A DNA stretch of 64,000 nucleotides, taken from contig NZ_CP011801.1 in the NCBI RefSeq assembly GCF_001273775.1, forward strand, positions 4,504,001-4,568,000, given 5' to 3'. The notes below the pieces were generated by a model that had not been told where the DNA came from, did no database searches, and saw only the letters and a program-made list of their open reading frames with translations. Position 1 is the first letter of the stretch. Each line of letters opens with the position of its first letter. The stretch is from Nitrospira moscoviensis (GTDB lineage Bacteria > Nitrospirota > Nitrospiria > Nitrospirales > Nitrospiraceae). Shown one piece after another: positions 1 through 9,473 of the stretch. The position numbers were made by a program, and so were the translations under genes.

Positions 1-900
1 CTTGATGCCGATGGAGAATGTTTCAACCGGCTTGTCCAGCAGCTCCGCCATCAAGGCCACATTCAACGACGAATCCACGCCGCCGCTGAGGAATGCGCCG
101 AACGGCACGTCTGAAACCATGCGCCTGGCGACAGACTGCCGCAACAAACGCCGAAGCTCAGCCACCGCTTCCGGTTCCGTCAGTCGAGCGCGGCCGGGGA
201 CAAATGCCGCCGGATCCCAAAAACGGGTGTGCGCAGGACGGCCGCGCCGATCGATGCGCAGATACGTTCCTGCCTCGAGTTTCTGAATGCCCTCGAAGAA
301 CGTGAGCGGCGCGGGCGCGTTCGCGAACGTTAAATAATGATATAACGCCTCGTCGTTGAGCGCGGCCTTCGCACCAGGAGCAGCAAGTATCGCCTTGATC
401 TCCGAAGCAAAGACGAACCCCGCCGGCTGTCGCGAGTAATAGAGGGGCTTGACGCCCAGCGGATCACGGACCAGCGTCAACGAACCGTCCGTTTGGTCGA
501 AGAGCGCAAATGCATACATGCCGCGGAGACGCTTCAAACATCCGTCCAGCCCCCACTCCCGCACCCCGTACAGAACGACTTCCGTATCGGTGTGCGAACG
601 AAAGGCGTATCGCCCGCTCTCCGAGAGCAGCCGCCGGAGCTCACGGTAGTTGAAGATTTCTCCGTTGAAGACAATCCGGAGAGATCCGTCCGCCGTCGAC
701 ATGGGTTGCCGCCCAAGCGGGGACAGATCGATGATCGACAACCGGCGATGGCCCAGCCCGACAAAAAGGCCGGAATCCCGATGGATGAACAAGCCGGCAT
801 CATCCGGACCTCTCTGCACCATGCAATCCCGCATGGCGGCGAGGTGCTCCTCCGCGATGCCCCGACCGGCCGTGTCAAAGACTCCGACGATGCCGCACAT
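1..900 (-). CDS. asnB: asparagine synthase (glutamine-hydrolysing), C-terminus cut by window edge
   Basis: The first 300 residues are visible, reading leftward from an ATG at 900. The protein begins MCGIVGV, so Cys2 is the N-terminal nucleophile of a class II glutamine amidotransferase domain. The conserved QRGPDD, HRRLSIIDLS and FNGEIFNY stretches follow. Near the left edge the ATP-pyrophosphatase loop SGGVDSS (about residues 272-278) opens the synthetase domain. The family transfers glutamine ammonia to aspartate, or in polysaccharide loci amidates a sugar acid or peptide. It lies 16 nt downstream of a glycosyltransferase in an exopolysaccharide operon; AsnB paralogues are common in exosortase-linked clusters, so a role in polymer modification is likely. 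Truncation is only the window boundary. Confidence 0.95.
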   Translation of the reverse strand, partial: MCGIVGVFDTAGRGIAEEHLAAMRDCMVQRGPDDAGLFIHRDSGLFVGLGHRRLSIIDLSPLGRQPMSTADGSLRIVFNGEIFNYRELRRLLSESGRYAFRSHTDTEVVLYGVREWGLDGCLKRLRGMYAFALFDQTDGSLTLVRDPLGVKPLYYSRQPAGFVFASEIKAILAAPGAKAALNDEALYHYLTFANAPAPLTFFEGIQKLEAGTYLRIDRRGRPAHTRFWDPAAFVPGRARLTEPEAVAELRRLLRQSVARRMVSDVPFGAFLSGGVDSSLNVALMAELLDKPVETFSIGIK

Positions 901-916
901 CGTTACGTTCCTTTAC

Positions 917-2110
917 CTATCGGACCTGGTGCCGTTCGGTTCCGCCGACCCCGACCGACGCAACGTCGCGACGAGGACGCCATCCTCCTGACGCAAGCGT
1001 AAACAAATCACCGACGTGTCGGACGAATCGCTCGCTCGTATAGAACCGCTCAAATCGTTGCCGAGCATTCCGACCCATTCGTTCAATCTCCTCCGGACGG
1101 TCGAGGAACCAGAGAATTTGCTCGGCAAGATGCTTGGGATCACCGGACCGGACTTCGAGCCCGCACTCTCCTTCTGTGACGGTATCCCTCAGGCAACCCC
1201 GGTCCGTGAACAGCACGGGCAAGCCGGAGGCCATCGCCTCAAGGACGACGAGCGGCTGGCCTTCTTGCTGTACGCCGGGAAACACAAACAGGTCCGCCGA
1301 TGAGTAGATCGATCGTTTGTGGTCCAGGGTGGAAACAGGTCCGGTAAACACGACGTGGCCTGTCAGTCCATGGCGAGCGATCATCGCTTCCGCTTGCCGG
1401 CGATCCTCTTCATCCGACCAAGGACCGGCAAGTATGAACTCCACATCCCGGCGAACTTTCACGATGATCGGGATTGCAGACAACAAGACAAGAGCACCCT
1501 TCAGCCGACTCAAGGTGCTCAAGTGTAAAATTCGAAACCGGCGCGGCTTGTGCGGCTCATGCGGCAGCTTTCGGACCACAGGCCAACTGATACCGTTCGG
1601 TACGACGGCAATTCGATACGGCGCCATGAGTCCGTCAAAGACGTGTCGGAGCGACTCACCTAATACCGCCACGTACGACACCCGCCGGAGGACCATCCGC
1701 ACAGAGGCCTTCATGAGGAACCATCGGCTGTCATACCAGGTCCTGAAATTCCCGCCGTGCAGATGCAGCACCACCTGAGAGCCGGAGAGCCAAGCCGGCA
1801 GGATCAAGAAACTGTCGCGCAGGAAACCGATCGTCGATTGGGAGAGCGGCAGATACGTCACCGCCGGTCGTTCCTCTCGCAGCATCGCGATCAGTCTCCA
1901 CCATTGCTTGAGGAACAGCACAACGTCGTGGAGATCCGGTTTGTCGACATGCTGAATCCCGCGGCGGTCGGACAGGTCGAGATGTTCCAATCGAAACCGC
2001 TCGCGAAGAGCGGATTTCAGCACGGCCTCCGTCGCCACGCTCACCCCATGAAACGGCGGCGGGGTCGGACCGATGACTAAGATTTTAGGAAGCGCGGACA
2101 TTCCGATCAT
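917..2110 (-). CDS. glycosyltransferase family 4 (GT-B fold)
   Basis: A 397-residue GT-B glycosyltransferase. The N-terminal Rossmann half starts with ILVIGPTPPPFHGVS. The C-terminal half carries the GT4 E-x7-E donor-binding motif in EGQPLVVLEAMASG (Glu about 283 and 291). Such enzymes transfer a sugar from a nucleotide-sugar to a lipid-linked or growing glycan on the cytoplasmic face of the inner membrane. The donor and acceptor cannot be told from sequence. It sits between another GT4 gene and asnB on the same strand, in the exopolysaccharide operon. An alternative ATG three codons downstream (2101) is possible; the first ATG was kept because a weak purine-rich GAGAAG precedes it. Confidence 0.9.
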   Translation of the reverse strand: MIGMSALPKILVIGPTPPPFHGVSVATEAVLKSALRERFRLEHLDLSDRRGIQHVDKPDLHDVVLFLKQWWRLIAMLREERPAVTYLPLSQSTIGFLRDSFLILPAWLSGSQVVLHLHGGNFRTWYDSRWFLMKASVRMVLRRVSYVAVLGESLRHVFDGLMAPYRIAVVPNGISWPVVRKLPHEPHKPRRFRILHLSTLSRLKGALVLLSAIPIIVKVRRDVEFILAGPWSDEEDRRQAEAMIARHGLTGHVVFTGPVSTLDHKRSIYSSADLFVFPGVQQEGQPLVVLEAMASGLPVLFTDRGCLRDTVTEGECGLEVRSGDPKHLAEQILWFLDRPEEIERMGRNARQRFERFYTSERFVRHVGDLFTLASGGWRPRRDVASVGVGGTERHQVR

Positions 2111-2183
2111 AAGCTGAACTTCTCACCGATCTTTGTGTGATGGCAGGGACCGTGGGGCCGCTGCCTTGGAACCTTCGAAGTGC

Positions 2184-3425
2184 TTATCTCCTACGCCCGA
2201 GGCTCCCAATGAGATCACAAATCGTCCCGGAAGCTTGGTTCAATGAACTCGCGAGCCTCACACATTCCTGGCGAAGCTCGGCAGGCAACTCAAGCCCTGC
2301 TGCGATTCCCCGAATAATTTCGTCCACCGTTCGGTGTTCAAGAAGAACCCCTGATCGCTCGTCCTCGATCACGTATGGCGCGACCCCTACGCGAGTGCTG
2401 ACCACCGGTGTTCCGCATGCCAAGGACTCCAGAATGGTGAAGCACAAGCTCTCTTGCTCGGACGCGACAACCGTCAAATCAGCAATGTTATAGAGCGCCG
2501 GCAACTCTTCTTGAGGAACCTTGCCGAGAAAGCGCACGCAGGACCCAAGGTCGGCTGTGCGGACTTGCTCATGAAGCGAGCGCTCCTCATCGCCGTTGCC
2601 GGCAACCAATAAGACAATGTCCGACCTGATACGCCTCAAGTGCTCAACGGCATCGACGATCAAATGAACTCCCTTCAGCCGAGTCAACCTCCCGACAAAA
2701 AGCACTACCTTGCCATCGTGAGGAACGCCGTACCGATTCTTTATCGTGGTACGAACCTCCTGCGAGAGCGGCTTAAACAGCTCGGCATTCACGCTCCCCC
2801 ACACCAAATGGATATCCTGAGCCCTCGCGGGCCAGCGAGAACGGTATACCTCGTAGCATTGCCGGTCGATGCAAACAAACTGATCCGCATGACTGCCGAT
2901 CTGATTGATCATTGTCGTATACAGTTTTCTGAATGCCGACGTTCGGCAGATCCAATACCTGGAATATTGCGCTCCCCATTCCTCGGTGCCATGCGCATGG
3001 TAAACGATACGAGCCCGCTGGAACGGCATGAGGGGATAGAGTTCAGGAGCATGAAGGTAGAGAACGTCGAATGACCGCTGAGTCACAAGATGTCGATTGC
3101 GCAGGCATGACCAGAACATCTTGGCCCGGAGGGGGATGAGTGGACGATGCCCATTCACTTCCCGCTCAGTCAACTTGCACAAAGGGATAAACGGATAAGA
3201 CACCCCATGGATGGTCCGCTTATACACATGACCAACCGTCTCGTCCTGCCTCCAGCACAGACCGAATAAGGTAATGTTCAGGGGATAGTTCTTCGTGGAC
3301 TTCAGGAAGTTTTTGACAGCCGTCAGCATTCCCCCCGTCGGACGCTCCTCAAAATCACTGGGCAAGACGACCGCTAAGTTGATCGATGAAGGTGTCGGCT
3401 CGGTTAACGGCATAGACCCGCTCAT
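2184..3425 (-). CDS. glycosyltransferase family 4 (GT-B fold)
   Basis: A 413-residue glycosyltransferase. The N-terminal half has the LPSDFEERPTGGM glycine turn typical of GT4 enzymes. The Glycos_transf_1 half includes VVLFVGRLTRLKGVHLIVDAV and the E-x7-E segment EQESLCFTILESLACGTPVVS. The open frame extends upstream to 3503, but that would overlap the preceding GT2 gene by about 70 nt. The ATG at 3425, 10 nt after that gene's stop, is the likely start; the ATG at 3413 is another option. There is no strong Shine-Dalgarno, consistent with coupling to the upstream gene. Probable role: adding a sugar to the repeat unit. Specificity is unknown. Confidence 0.9.
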   Translation of the reverse strand: MSGSMPLTEPTPSSINLAVVLPSDFEERPTGGMLTAVKNFLKSTKNYPLNITLFGLCWRQDETVGHVYKRTIHGVSYPFIPLCKLTEREVNGHRPLIPLRAKMFWSCLRNRHLVTQRSFDVLYLHAPELYPLMPFQRARIVYHAHGTEEWGAQYSRYWICRTSAFRKLYTTMINQIGSHADQFVCIDRQCYEVYRSRWPARAQDIHLVWGSVNAELFKPLSQEVRTTIKNRYGVPHDGKVVLFVGRLTRLKGVHLIVDAVEHLRRIRSDIVLLVAGNGDEERSLHEQVRTADLGSCVRFLGKVPQEELPALYNIADLTVVASEQESLCFTILESLACGTPVVSTRVGVAPYVIEDERSGVLLEHRTVDEIIRGIAAGLELPAELRQECVRLASSLNQASGTICDLIGSLGRRR

Positions 3426-3435
3426 GAGATCCGGG

Positions 3436-4299
3436 CTACGTACCGGGCTCAGGCCAGCCTCGATACAATATGCCCGCTTTGTACACCTGCGTCCAAAGCG
3501 CATGATACGGCCGCATCCATAGAGGCAAGTTCAGCAAGCGGTACGCCCTTCGCTTGATGAGATTCATGGTCTTCAAGTAGTCGGCCATCGATTTCTTTCG
3601 GAAGTATCCACCCGATTCGGTTAACCAGACGACTGTCGGTTTGGGGAGAATCGCGGCTCTGCCAAACTGCATGGCTCTGAGATAAAAATCGTAATCCTCG
3701 CACATATCCAACCCTTCGTCGTACCCGCCCATCAGACGCCACACCGTCTTGGGATAGACCAATGTTGAGTGATTGAATAAGTTTCTTCTAAACACGGTGA
3801 TTCTGCTCGGCCACACTACATTGCCTTGGGTGTCCTCACTCGACTCCTCCGGTGGAACAGATTCTGCCGCAATGTGATCCACAAAGGTCTGAGTCGGAAC
3901 CGCCGGGGTTCCTATAAAAGCAACATCCGCCTGAAGGCGGGCAAATTTCATCACATAGCTCAAACGGTAGGTGAAGCTGAGATCATCGGCGTCATTGTTT
4001 GCAATGTATTCGCCGCGGGCGAGTTCCACCGCCTTGTTCAAGGCTCTGCTCCGCCCAATTCTTTCCGCCCTATGCACCCGCAGGCGCGGATCATGGATCT
4101 CTTCGCAGATGGCAGCTGTGCGATCAGTCGAGCCGTCGTCCACCACAACGACTTCGAAGTTCGGATAGTCTTGCGCTAAGGCTGCCAACACGGATGCTTT
4201 GATGAATCGCTCTGCGTTATAGGTCGTCATGATGATAGACACCATCGGAGCGTCGTGCCGAAGCGAGGGGTTGGGTGTATGAACATTGCCGGAAATCAT
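3436..4299 (-). CDS. glycosyltransferase family 2 (GT-A fold)
   Basis: A 287-residue GT2 enzyme. VSIIMTTYNAERF begins the GT-A nucleotide-binding fold, VVVDDGSTDRT follows, and NNDADD supplies the acidic DxD-type metal/UDP site. The open frame runs further upstream, but the ATG at 4299 overlaps the stop of the preceding gene as ATGA, which indicates translational coupling and fixes the start. The C-terminus lacks membrane segments, so it is a cytoplasmic or peripheral transferase. It belongs to the exopolysaccharide operon. Donor and linkage are unknown. Confidence 0.92.
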   Translation of the reverse strand: MISGNVHTPNPSLRHDAPMVSIIMTTYNAERFIKASVLAALAQDYPNFEVVVVDDGSTDRTAAICEEIHDPRLRVHRAERIGRSRALNKAVELARGEYIANNDADDLSFTYRLSYVMKFARLQADVAFIGTPAVPTQTFVDHIAAESVPPEESSEDTQGNVVWPSRITVFRRNLFNHSTLVYPKTVWRLMGGYDEGLDMCEDYDFYLRAMQFGRAAILPKPTVVWLTESGGYFRKKSMADYLKTMNLIKRRAYRLLNLPLWMRPYHALWTQVYKAGILYRGWPEPGT

Positions 4300-5471
4300 C
4301 GCGATCGTCCTACGCCGTTCGGATCTGCAGAAGCGTCCGCTTTCACCCACCGCGGTCGTGCGGGCTTCGCGAACACGCCCGTTTGCAGCACGTCGATCTG
4401 CGCGTCGTTGAGCATGCTGTACAAATAGACGCACACTCCGTTGCCCTGCTGGAGGGTTCTGGCGTCTCGGATCAAATCCGCGACTCGTTCCGGTTCTCGT
4501 GACCGCACAGGGCTGGTAGCCGTGGCTTCCTCGTAATTTCCGACGCCGACGACCATCGCCTCCGGACGCTTCATGGCGGACTGAATCGTTTTCATCGCCG
4601 CAAAATCAGGGGCGGGCTCGTAATGCATGTTGTAGAGGACGTCGATCAATCCATCGTCCGCCCATTTCGCGCTATCGTGTCCCTCGAGTCTCAACAGCGG
4701 ATGCACCGGATCGCCCGACATGCTGACGACGATGTCAGGCTTGGCGCGCCTGCAGCTCAACGACACGCGCCTCACCAGATCCGTGACGGCGGCGGCCTGC
4801 CAGGCGATGAGTTCTTTCATGTCCCATCCTGGAATGCGTCTGACCTGGCGATCCAGCAACAGATTGCGTCCGGTCTTCCGCCGATAGTCCTCGACCCAGC
4901 GGGGGCTGTCGCTGATGCCTCCGGCGCTGACGAAATCCAAATTGATGCCGTGAACCGGATATGCCGCGGCAACCTCGAAGATCAGCGAGGACATGAACTC
5001 GCGAAAGGATTGTAGATGGACGTCGAATCGCTGAGCCGGCGTGCCGCTGTCATAAAAGTCCTGGAAGAATTCGCGTTGCCGCAACGACACCGTGAACCAC
5101 GGATACACCTCGATTCCGTACCGCCCGGCAGTCTGCAGCAGATTGCCCAGAGGATCGAACCCCTGCGCGCGCACGTTGTGGCTATCCCAGGGCGCCAGCT
5201 TCGACGGCCAGATGGTGCCCCGCCCGTGCCAGACGCAGGGGATGAACACGTTGAATCCGGCCCGCGCAATGCGTGAGCAGACACGTTCCGCCGACTGCTT
5301 CGTGACCCAATTGAGCCCCTCGTCGAGGATAGCCCGGCTTTCCCGCTCGACAGGACCGTCCGCCCGGGCGACGCTCGACGCGCATCCTGTGAGCCGGCTG
5401 CCGGCTGAAAGGGCCGCCAGCGCCGCGGCGTAGCGCAGGAACTGGCGCCTGGTCAGAGAGCGATCCGACAT
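4296..5471 (-). CDS. Tat-exported glycoside hydrolase-like protein (GHL10/DUF187 type), possible lipoprotein
   Basis: A 391-residue exported protein. The N-terminus has a twin-arginine motif (TRRQFLR, residues 7-13), a short hydrophobic stretch, and LTGC ending at Cys30, which could be a lipobox. The mature part resembles the TIM-barrel 'family 10 glycosyl hydrolase-like' group: residues such as FNVFIPCVWHGRG, YGIEVYPWFTVSL and GINLDFV mark successive barrel strands. It lies inside the exopolysaccharide operon, with 1 nt before it and an ATGA overlap after it. Probable roles are trimming or remodelling of the polymer outside the cytoplasm. Hydrolase activity is inferred from family resemblance only; the catalytic acids were not identified. 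Confidence 0.75.
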   Translation of the reverse strand: MSDRSLTRRQFLRYAAALAALSAGSRLTGCASSVARADGPVERESRAILDEGLNWVTKQSAERVCSRIARAGFNVFIPCVWHGRGTIWPSKLAPWDSHNVRAQGFDPLGNLLQTAGRYGIEVYPWFTVSLRQREFFQDFYDSGTPAQRFDVHLQSFREFMSSLIFEVAAAYPVHGINLDFVSAGGISDSPRWVEDYRRKTGRNLLLDRQVRRIPGWDMKELIAWQAAAVTDLVRRVSLSCRRAKPDIVVSMSGDPVHPLLRLEGHDSAKWADDGLIDVLYNMHYEPAPDFAAMKTIQSAMKRPEAMVVGVGNYEEATATSPVRSREPERVADLIRDARTLQQGNGVCVYLYSMLNDAQIDVLQTGVFAKPARPRWVKADASADPNGVGRSR

Positions 5472-5472
5472 C

Positions 5473-6855
5473 TCACGCCTCTCCCAGCAATGGATACCGG
5501 CGCCGGCTCGGCCGCGCTGACGGCCTGGGCGCGAACTCAGAGGTCGCGGATTGGACTTGCTCTGTGGTCACGTGTTCCGCCGACTCCAGTTCACGCGCCT
5601 TCTCGCTCATGCCCACCAGCGCAAAGACATACAGACCGACGCCGTGGAAATAGTCGAAGGCGTTATCCGTCGCCATGAACGTCAGGTACACGACAAGGCC
5701 GGACAGGGCCGCGAGCGCATAGCGACCGGCCGGCGAGCGGGGACTCTCACGATACAGCCGGATCAACCGCAGCAGATACCCCGCGATGGCCAGGGCGAAC
5801 AGGGTCAACCCCGCGAGACCGACTTCCGCCGCCAGTCGCACAAATTCCGAATGGATCACCCCGATGCCTCCGCCCAACTGAGAATAAAAATAATTCTGCG
5901 TCGCGCCGATGCCGGAGCCGAGGAAGGGATGAGGGGCGAAGAATTTATCGAGCACCGTCCCCCAAGCCTCGTACCGGCCGGACCCATGCACACGACTGAA
6001 GACCGCCAGAGGATCCTCCACCAGGCTCGTGAGCGTGATCGACCCGCCGTCCATGAACATGCGGTTCCTGAACGTGTCGCTGATCATGAACAACGCGACC
6101 AACCCGGAGAATCCGGCTATAGGCAGGACAACGCGCAACAGCCCCCGCGAAGCAAACAACATCATCGCCGAGATTCCGACGAACAGGGCCCCGATCGTAA
6201 TCCGGGTGAAAGCGGCGATGACGCCGGCCACGAGGCAGAGCAACAACAGTCCATTGGCCGTCCGGTTCCCGGCCGCGGTGCTCAAGCGGGCGCACACCAG
6301 CATGGCGGTGACCGCAAGATATGCGGAAAATAAGGCGGGACTGGTGGCGGGAAGCGTCAGGCCGACTTCATCGCGCGTGACGCCCGTCACGAAAAACAAG
6401 GCCGCGGCAAGCGTCGCCGACAGGCCGCCGATGAGCCACAACCGCTCCATCGTCGCGCACTGCCGCTTCTCCGATACGGCGATCTGGATGAACAGCAGGA
6501 CGAGAACCGGAGCCGAGAGTTTCGCGAACATGCGCGTTCCGTATGGAAGACTGGGCGCCCACATGAGCGACAGCGCGGCCAGGAGCAGAAAGCACAAGTG
6601 GAACGGATACCGCTTCGCATAGTGCCAGGCTTGGACGAGGTGTAACGCCAGCACGAGAGACGAGGCCAGCCAGAGCCCCAGCAAGCGGATGGCCGACAGA
6701 TCCATTTTGCCGAACTCCGATGTGAGCATGCCGTCCCGGCCGAGGGTGAAGGGCACCGGGCCCGTGAGCAACGACACATACAGAAGTCCGACCGGCGCGA
6801 ACAGCGCCAGAATGACTTGAAGGCCACCGACGGCGAGAATCAGCGCCGCGTTCAT
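5473..6855 (-). CDS. O-antigen ligase / Wzy-like polysaccharide polymerase
   Basis: A 460-residue polytopic membrane protein with about ten to twelve hydrophobic segments. A large periplasmic loop (about residues 255-315) holds GSGRYEAWGTVLDKFFAPHP and LGSGIGATQNYF, in line with Wzy_C/WaaL proteins. These enzymes polymerise undecaprenyl-linked repeat units or ligate glycan to an acceptor in the periplasm. The ATG at 6855 overlaps the stop of the flippase gene as ATGA, so that start is preferred to the in-frame ATG at 6870. The Wzx-like gene directly upstream suggests a Wzx/Wzy-type assembly route. Polymerase versus ligase cannot be settled from sequence alone. Confidence 0.88.
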   Translation of the reverse strand: MNAALILAVGGLQVILALFAPVGLLYVSLLTGPVPFTLGRDGMLTSEFGKMDLSAIRLLGLWLASSLVLALHLVQAWHYAKRYPFHLCFLLLAALSLMWAPSLPYGTRMFAKLSAPVLVLLFIQIAVSEKRQCATMERLWLIGGLSATLAAALFFVTGVTRDEVGLTLPATSPALFSAYLAVTAMLVCARLSTAAGNRTANGLLLLCLVAGVIAAFTRITIGALFVGISAMMLFASRGLLRVVLPIAGFSGLVALFMISDTFRNRMFMDGGSITLTSLVEDPLAVFSRVHGSGRYEAWGTVLDKFFAPHPFLGSGIGATQNYFYSQLGGGIGVIHSEFVRLAAEVGLAGLTLFALAIAGYLLRLIRLYRESPRSPAGRYALAALSGLVVYLTFMATDNAFDYFHGVGLYVFALVGMSEKARELESAEHVTTEQVQSATSEFAPRPSARPSRRRYPLLGEA

Positions 6856-8510
6856 CGGTCGGCACTCCATCCGACCGACCAGGCGCGCCTCATGGGTTGG
6901 GCTCCCCGAAACAGGCTCACGAAGGCTCGGCGGTCGTTGTCATCCACACCCATGGCCAGGAGGGCGCCGACATAGACGCCGGCCACGACTGGAGCGAGCA
7001 GGAGAGCATTTCCCTCCACCAGGGCGGACTTGAGGAGGAACCCTGCCGCCAGCGACAGCGTCGCAGCCCCCAGCGGTTTGAGATGCCGCCGGCAATACGG
7101 GATGAACCCGGAACAGCGATAGGCGGCAATCACACAGAGAACGCTGGACATGGCCACGCAGAACGACGTGGCCCATGCCGCTCCGAGGATGCCGAACTGA
7201 GGGACCAGAATCAGGTTCGACGAAATGAGGACGACGGCCACCACAATGGCGATGGTCATGACGGTCTTCGAACGCCCCGACATCAGCACGATTCCGGTGG
7301 AGGACACGGCCGCGCTGCCCACCAGATGGCCTGACGCGAGAATTACCAGACAGGCCGCTCCGCCCTCGAACGCCGGGCCGAACAACCGCAGAATGTCTCC
7401 GCCAAAAAGCGCCAACTGCACAAACATGAAGAAGGACAGGGTGAATGCCCATCGCGAAGCGGTCTGGGACACATGCTTCAGTTTGGCGACGTCCTGTCCT
7501 GCCGACAAACCCCCGATCGTGGGCATGATCGCCGCGTCGAAGGCGCTCAGAATCAATGCCAATACCGCCGATGTTTGGGATGCGACCGCGTAGACGGCGA
7601 CATCGGACGACGCGCCGTAGGCGCCGATGGCCAGCAAGTCCGATCGCGGCGCCACAATGCCGAACAGGTTGGCGACCACGAGCGGCATGGAGAACGCGAG
7701 CAATGCCTTGATCTCCTTCCCTCCCGGAACGGCCCCTTGATCATACCTAAAGTCCGTCGATCCCTTGAGATATCCTATTGACAAAACCAGACTCATCAGG
7801 AAAGCAATCAGAAGCGCTCCAAGCACTCCTCCCAGACCGAACCCCATCGACAGGGCGATGCCCGCGAGCAGCAATTTCCCCACCGGCTCCACGCCGTTCC
7901 GGATGAGCACCATCCAGCGGATCTGCCCGAGGGCTTGCATAGTGGAGAGCAGAATAGTGGACAGGGCGGCAAGCGGGACAGCCAATGCGAGCACGACAAG
8001 CACCGGCGCCAGATCAGGCTTTCCGAACACCTCTCGGGCCAGCGGGTTCGCACACCACAACAGGGACAGCGACAACAACGCGCCGAACCCGGCGGCCATC
8101 CCCGCCGCCGACACAAGCGTCTTGCGCACAGAGGCGATCCCGTTCGACCCCGCCTGCGAGACGAACTTCATGACCGCCGTCTCCATGCCGAGCGGAGCGA
8201 ACAGCACGAGGATATTGAATACGGTGATGCCGAGCGCGTACAGCCCGAAGTCCACCGGTCCGAGCGTCCGCGCCAGGTAAAGACCGAACAGATAGTTCAG
8301 CCCGTTTCCGAAGGCCGATCCCAGCAGCACCGTGACGCTGTTCGTGGCGAGGTGCGACACCGGATGGTGTGCCGGCGACGGATTCTCCGCCGGCTGATTC
8401 GGAACGTGCGCCGGCGGGGTGAGTGAGACAGGTAAAACGGCCATTGCAGCTTTCATCGCCATGTCTGCGTCCACACGATGGTCTGCGAAGATGCCGGTGC
8501 CGGCCTTCAT
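6852..8510 (-). CDS. polysaccharide flippase (Wzx/MurJ-MATE-like, MVF superfamily)
   Basis: A 552-residue integral membrane protein. After a non-conserved, proline-rich N-terminal extension of about 50 residues come about 12-14 hydrophobic helices; GLYLARTLGPVDFGLYAL is the characteristic first-helix segment of polysaccharide biosynthesis export proteins. It should flip undecaprenyl-linked repeat units from the cytoplasmic to the periplasmic face. It is the first gene of the leftward exopolysaccharide operon. A pair of TAAC-core hexamers 11 bp apart (8589-8605) lies about 80 bp upstream. No clear Shine-Dalgarno precedes 8510, and later in-frame ATG codons within the extension could be the true start. 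Confidence 0.9.
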   Translation of the reverse strand: MKAGTGIFADHRVDADMAMKAAMAVLPVSLTPPAHVPNQPAENPSPAHHPVSHLATNSVTVLLGSAFGNGLNYLFGLYLARTLGPVDFGLYALGITVFNILVLFAPLGMETAVMKFVSQAGSNGIASVRKTLVSAAGMAAGFGALLSLSLLWCANPLAREVFGKPDLAPVLVVLALAVPLAALSTILLSTMQALGQIRWMVLIRNGVEPVGKLLLAGIALSMGFGLGGVLGALLIAFLMSLVLSIGYLKGSTDFRYDQGAVPGGKEIKALLAFSMPLVVANLFGIVAPRSDLLAIGAYGASSDVAVYAVASQTSAVLALILSAFDAAIMPTIGGLSAGQDVAKLKHVSQTASRWAFTLSFFMFVQLALFGGDILRLFGPAFEGGAACLVILASGHLVGSAAVSSTGIVLMSGRSKTVMTIAIVVAVVLISSNLILVPQFGILGAAWATSFCVAMSSVLCVIAAYRCSGFIPYCRRHLKPLGAATLSLAAGFLLKSALVEGNALLLAPVVAGVYVGALLAMGVDDNDRRAFVSLFRGAQPMRRAWSVGWSADR

Positions 8511-8588
8511 CGATTGGAGAAGCAGCCCAGCAAACCGTTACTGTACCGACTTTGCCGAGCCGCGGGGCGACAGAAACCTCAAGCCTCT

Positions 8589-8605
8589 GTTAACAAGTTG
8601 TTAAT
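8589..8605 (-). promoter_or_regulatory. TAAC-core 11-bp direct repeat (2 units), candidate OmpR/PhoB-type box
   Basis: Read toward the flippase operon (minus strand) this is ATTAAC, five bases, GTTAAC, so the hexamers start exactly 11 bp apart. It ends about 79 bp before the operon start at 8510, a typical activator distance. The same spacing and core recur at 9474, 24375, 25419 and 26339. The regulator is unknown. Confidence 0.5.
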
Positions 8606-8657
8606 CGGCCGCCCAACCGGTCCCATCATTCATTGTGCTTCAGTTCGATCTACAGGG

Positions 8658-9290
8658 TCACGGCGGAGCGTCCTGTCGGACGTCTACCGATCGCCGTCTG
8701 ATACCCAGGACCATCGCAAGACCGGTGGCGAAGAGGACGAAGGTCGTGATGAGCGGCACGGGCGCGGTCGGCGTCGTCAGGGCAATCCCCTGCAGCGAAA
8801 ACGTCGCCGTTCCGAGCCTCCGGTTCCCGAAGAGATGATCCCAGGTCAGACAGAACTCCAGCGTGTCGGGATTGAACGTGCCCGTCGCGACCCCGCCGAT
8901 ATTCCAGGCACGCAGGCGGTCGCCGCGGGACACGCCGAAAAATAGGGAGGAGAGATCCACCGTAATCGTGTCGCCGCTGATGATCGCAGTCGGCGGGGCG
9001 TTCCCTTGCACTCCACTCGTGAACAGCGAAAACGTCCGCCGGCCTCGCACGATCGGATCGACGATATCCGGTCCGGGCTGGTACTCGTTCAGCAGCAGCA
9101 GACCCGGCTGCTCGAACAGGCGGGCGAGCTTCCGGGACAATCTTCCTCCGATGTCCACTGAGCCTCCGGTGAGCTCCAAGTGCGTAACCTGAATGTCCGA
9201 CGGTGTGACGAGCGCGGCTTCGGCCTGCGAGAACCCCAGCGCCCATCCTAGAACCGGCATGACGAGAAGCGCGGCAGCGACCGATCGCAT
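8658..9290 (-). CDS. exported protein with PEP-CTERM-like (VPL variant) C-terminal sorting signal
   Basis: A 210-residue protein with a Sec signal peptide (hydrophobic core ending near SQAEA, residue 25). It has a soluble middle with no recognisable domain. The C-terminus is tripartite: a PVPL motif, a hydrophobic helix (ITTFVLFATGLAMVLGI), then an RRR cluster and a short tail. This is the arrangement recognised by exosortases, although the motif is a divergent form of VPEP. The start is strongly supported by an AAGGAGGT Shine-Dalgarno directly upstream of the ATG at 9290. It lies between the exopolysaccharide operon and two more genes with such tails. No exosortase gene is visible in the window. 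Confidence 0.75.
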   Translation of the reverse strand: MRSVAAALLVMPVLGWALGFSQAEAALVTPSDIQVTHLELTGGSVDIGGRLSRKLARLFEQPGLLLLNEYQPGPDIVDPIVRGRRTFSLFTSGVQGNAPPTAIISGDTITVDLSSLFFGVSRGDRLRAWNIGGVATGTFNPDTLEFCLTWDHLFGNRRLGTATFSLQGIALTTPTAPVPLITTFVLFATGLAMVLGIRRRSVDVRQDAPP

Positions 9291-9421
9291 AACGACCTCC
9301 TTGGAGGAAATAGAAAACTAAAAATGCCTAAGCCTTCAAAGCCATGCTAGGAGCCGTGGTTCACAGGTGCGTTACGCCGTGCTCACGAGCGCGTCAAGAT
9401 TGCCTCAAGAAATGCGGGGAC

Positions 9422-9462
9422 CTCACTCTACTCCCGTCGGCCGAGGGACGGGAGTACGTGAG
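9422..9462. repeat. inverted repeat, about 16-bp arms, 8-bp loop
   Basis: The arms at 9422-9438 and 9447-9462 pair as CTCAC plus TACTCCCGTC with a small internal mismatch. No T-tract follows on either strand, so it may be an mRNA leader stem or a protein site rather than a terminator. Confidence 0.5.
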
Positions 9463-9473
9463 ATCAAGAGCGT

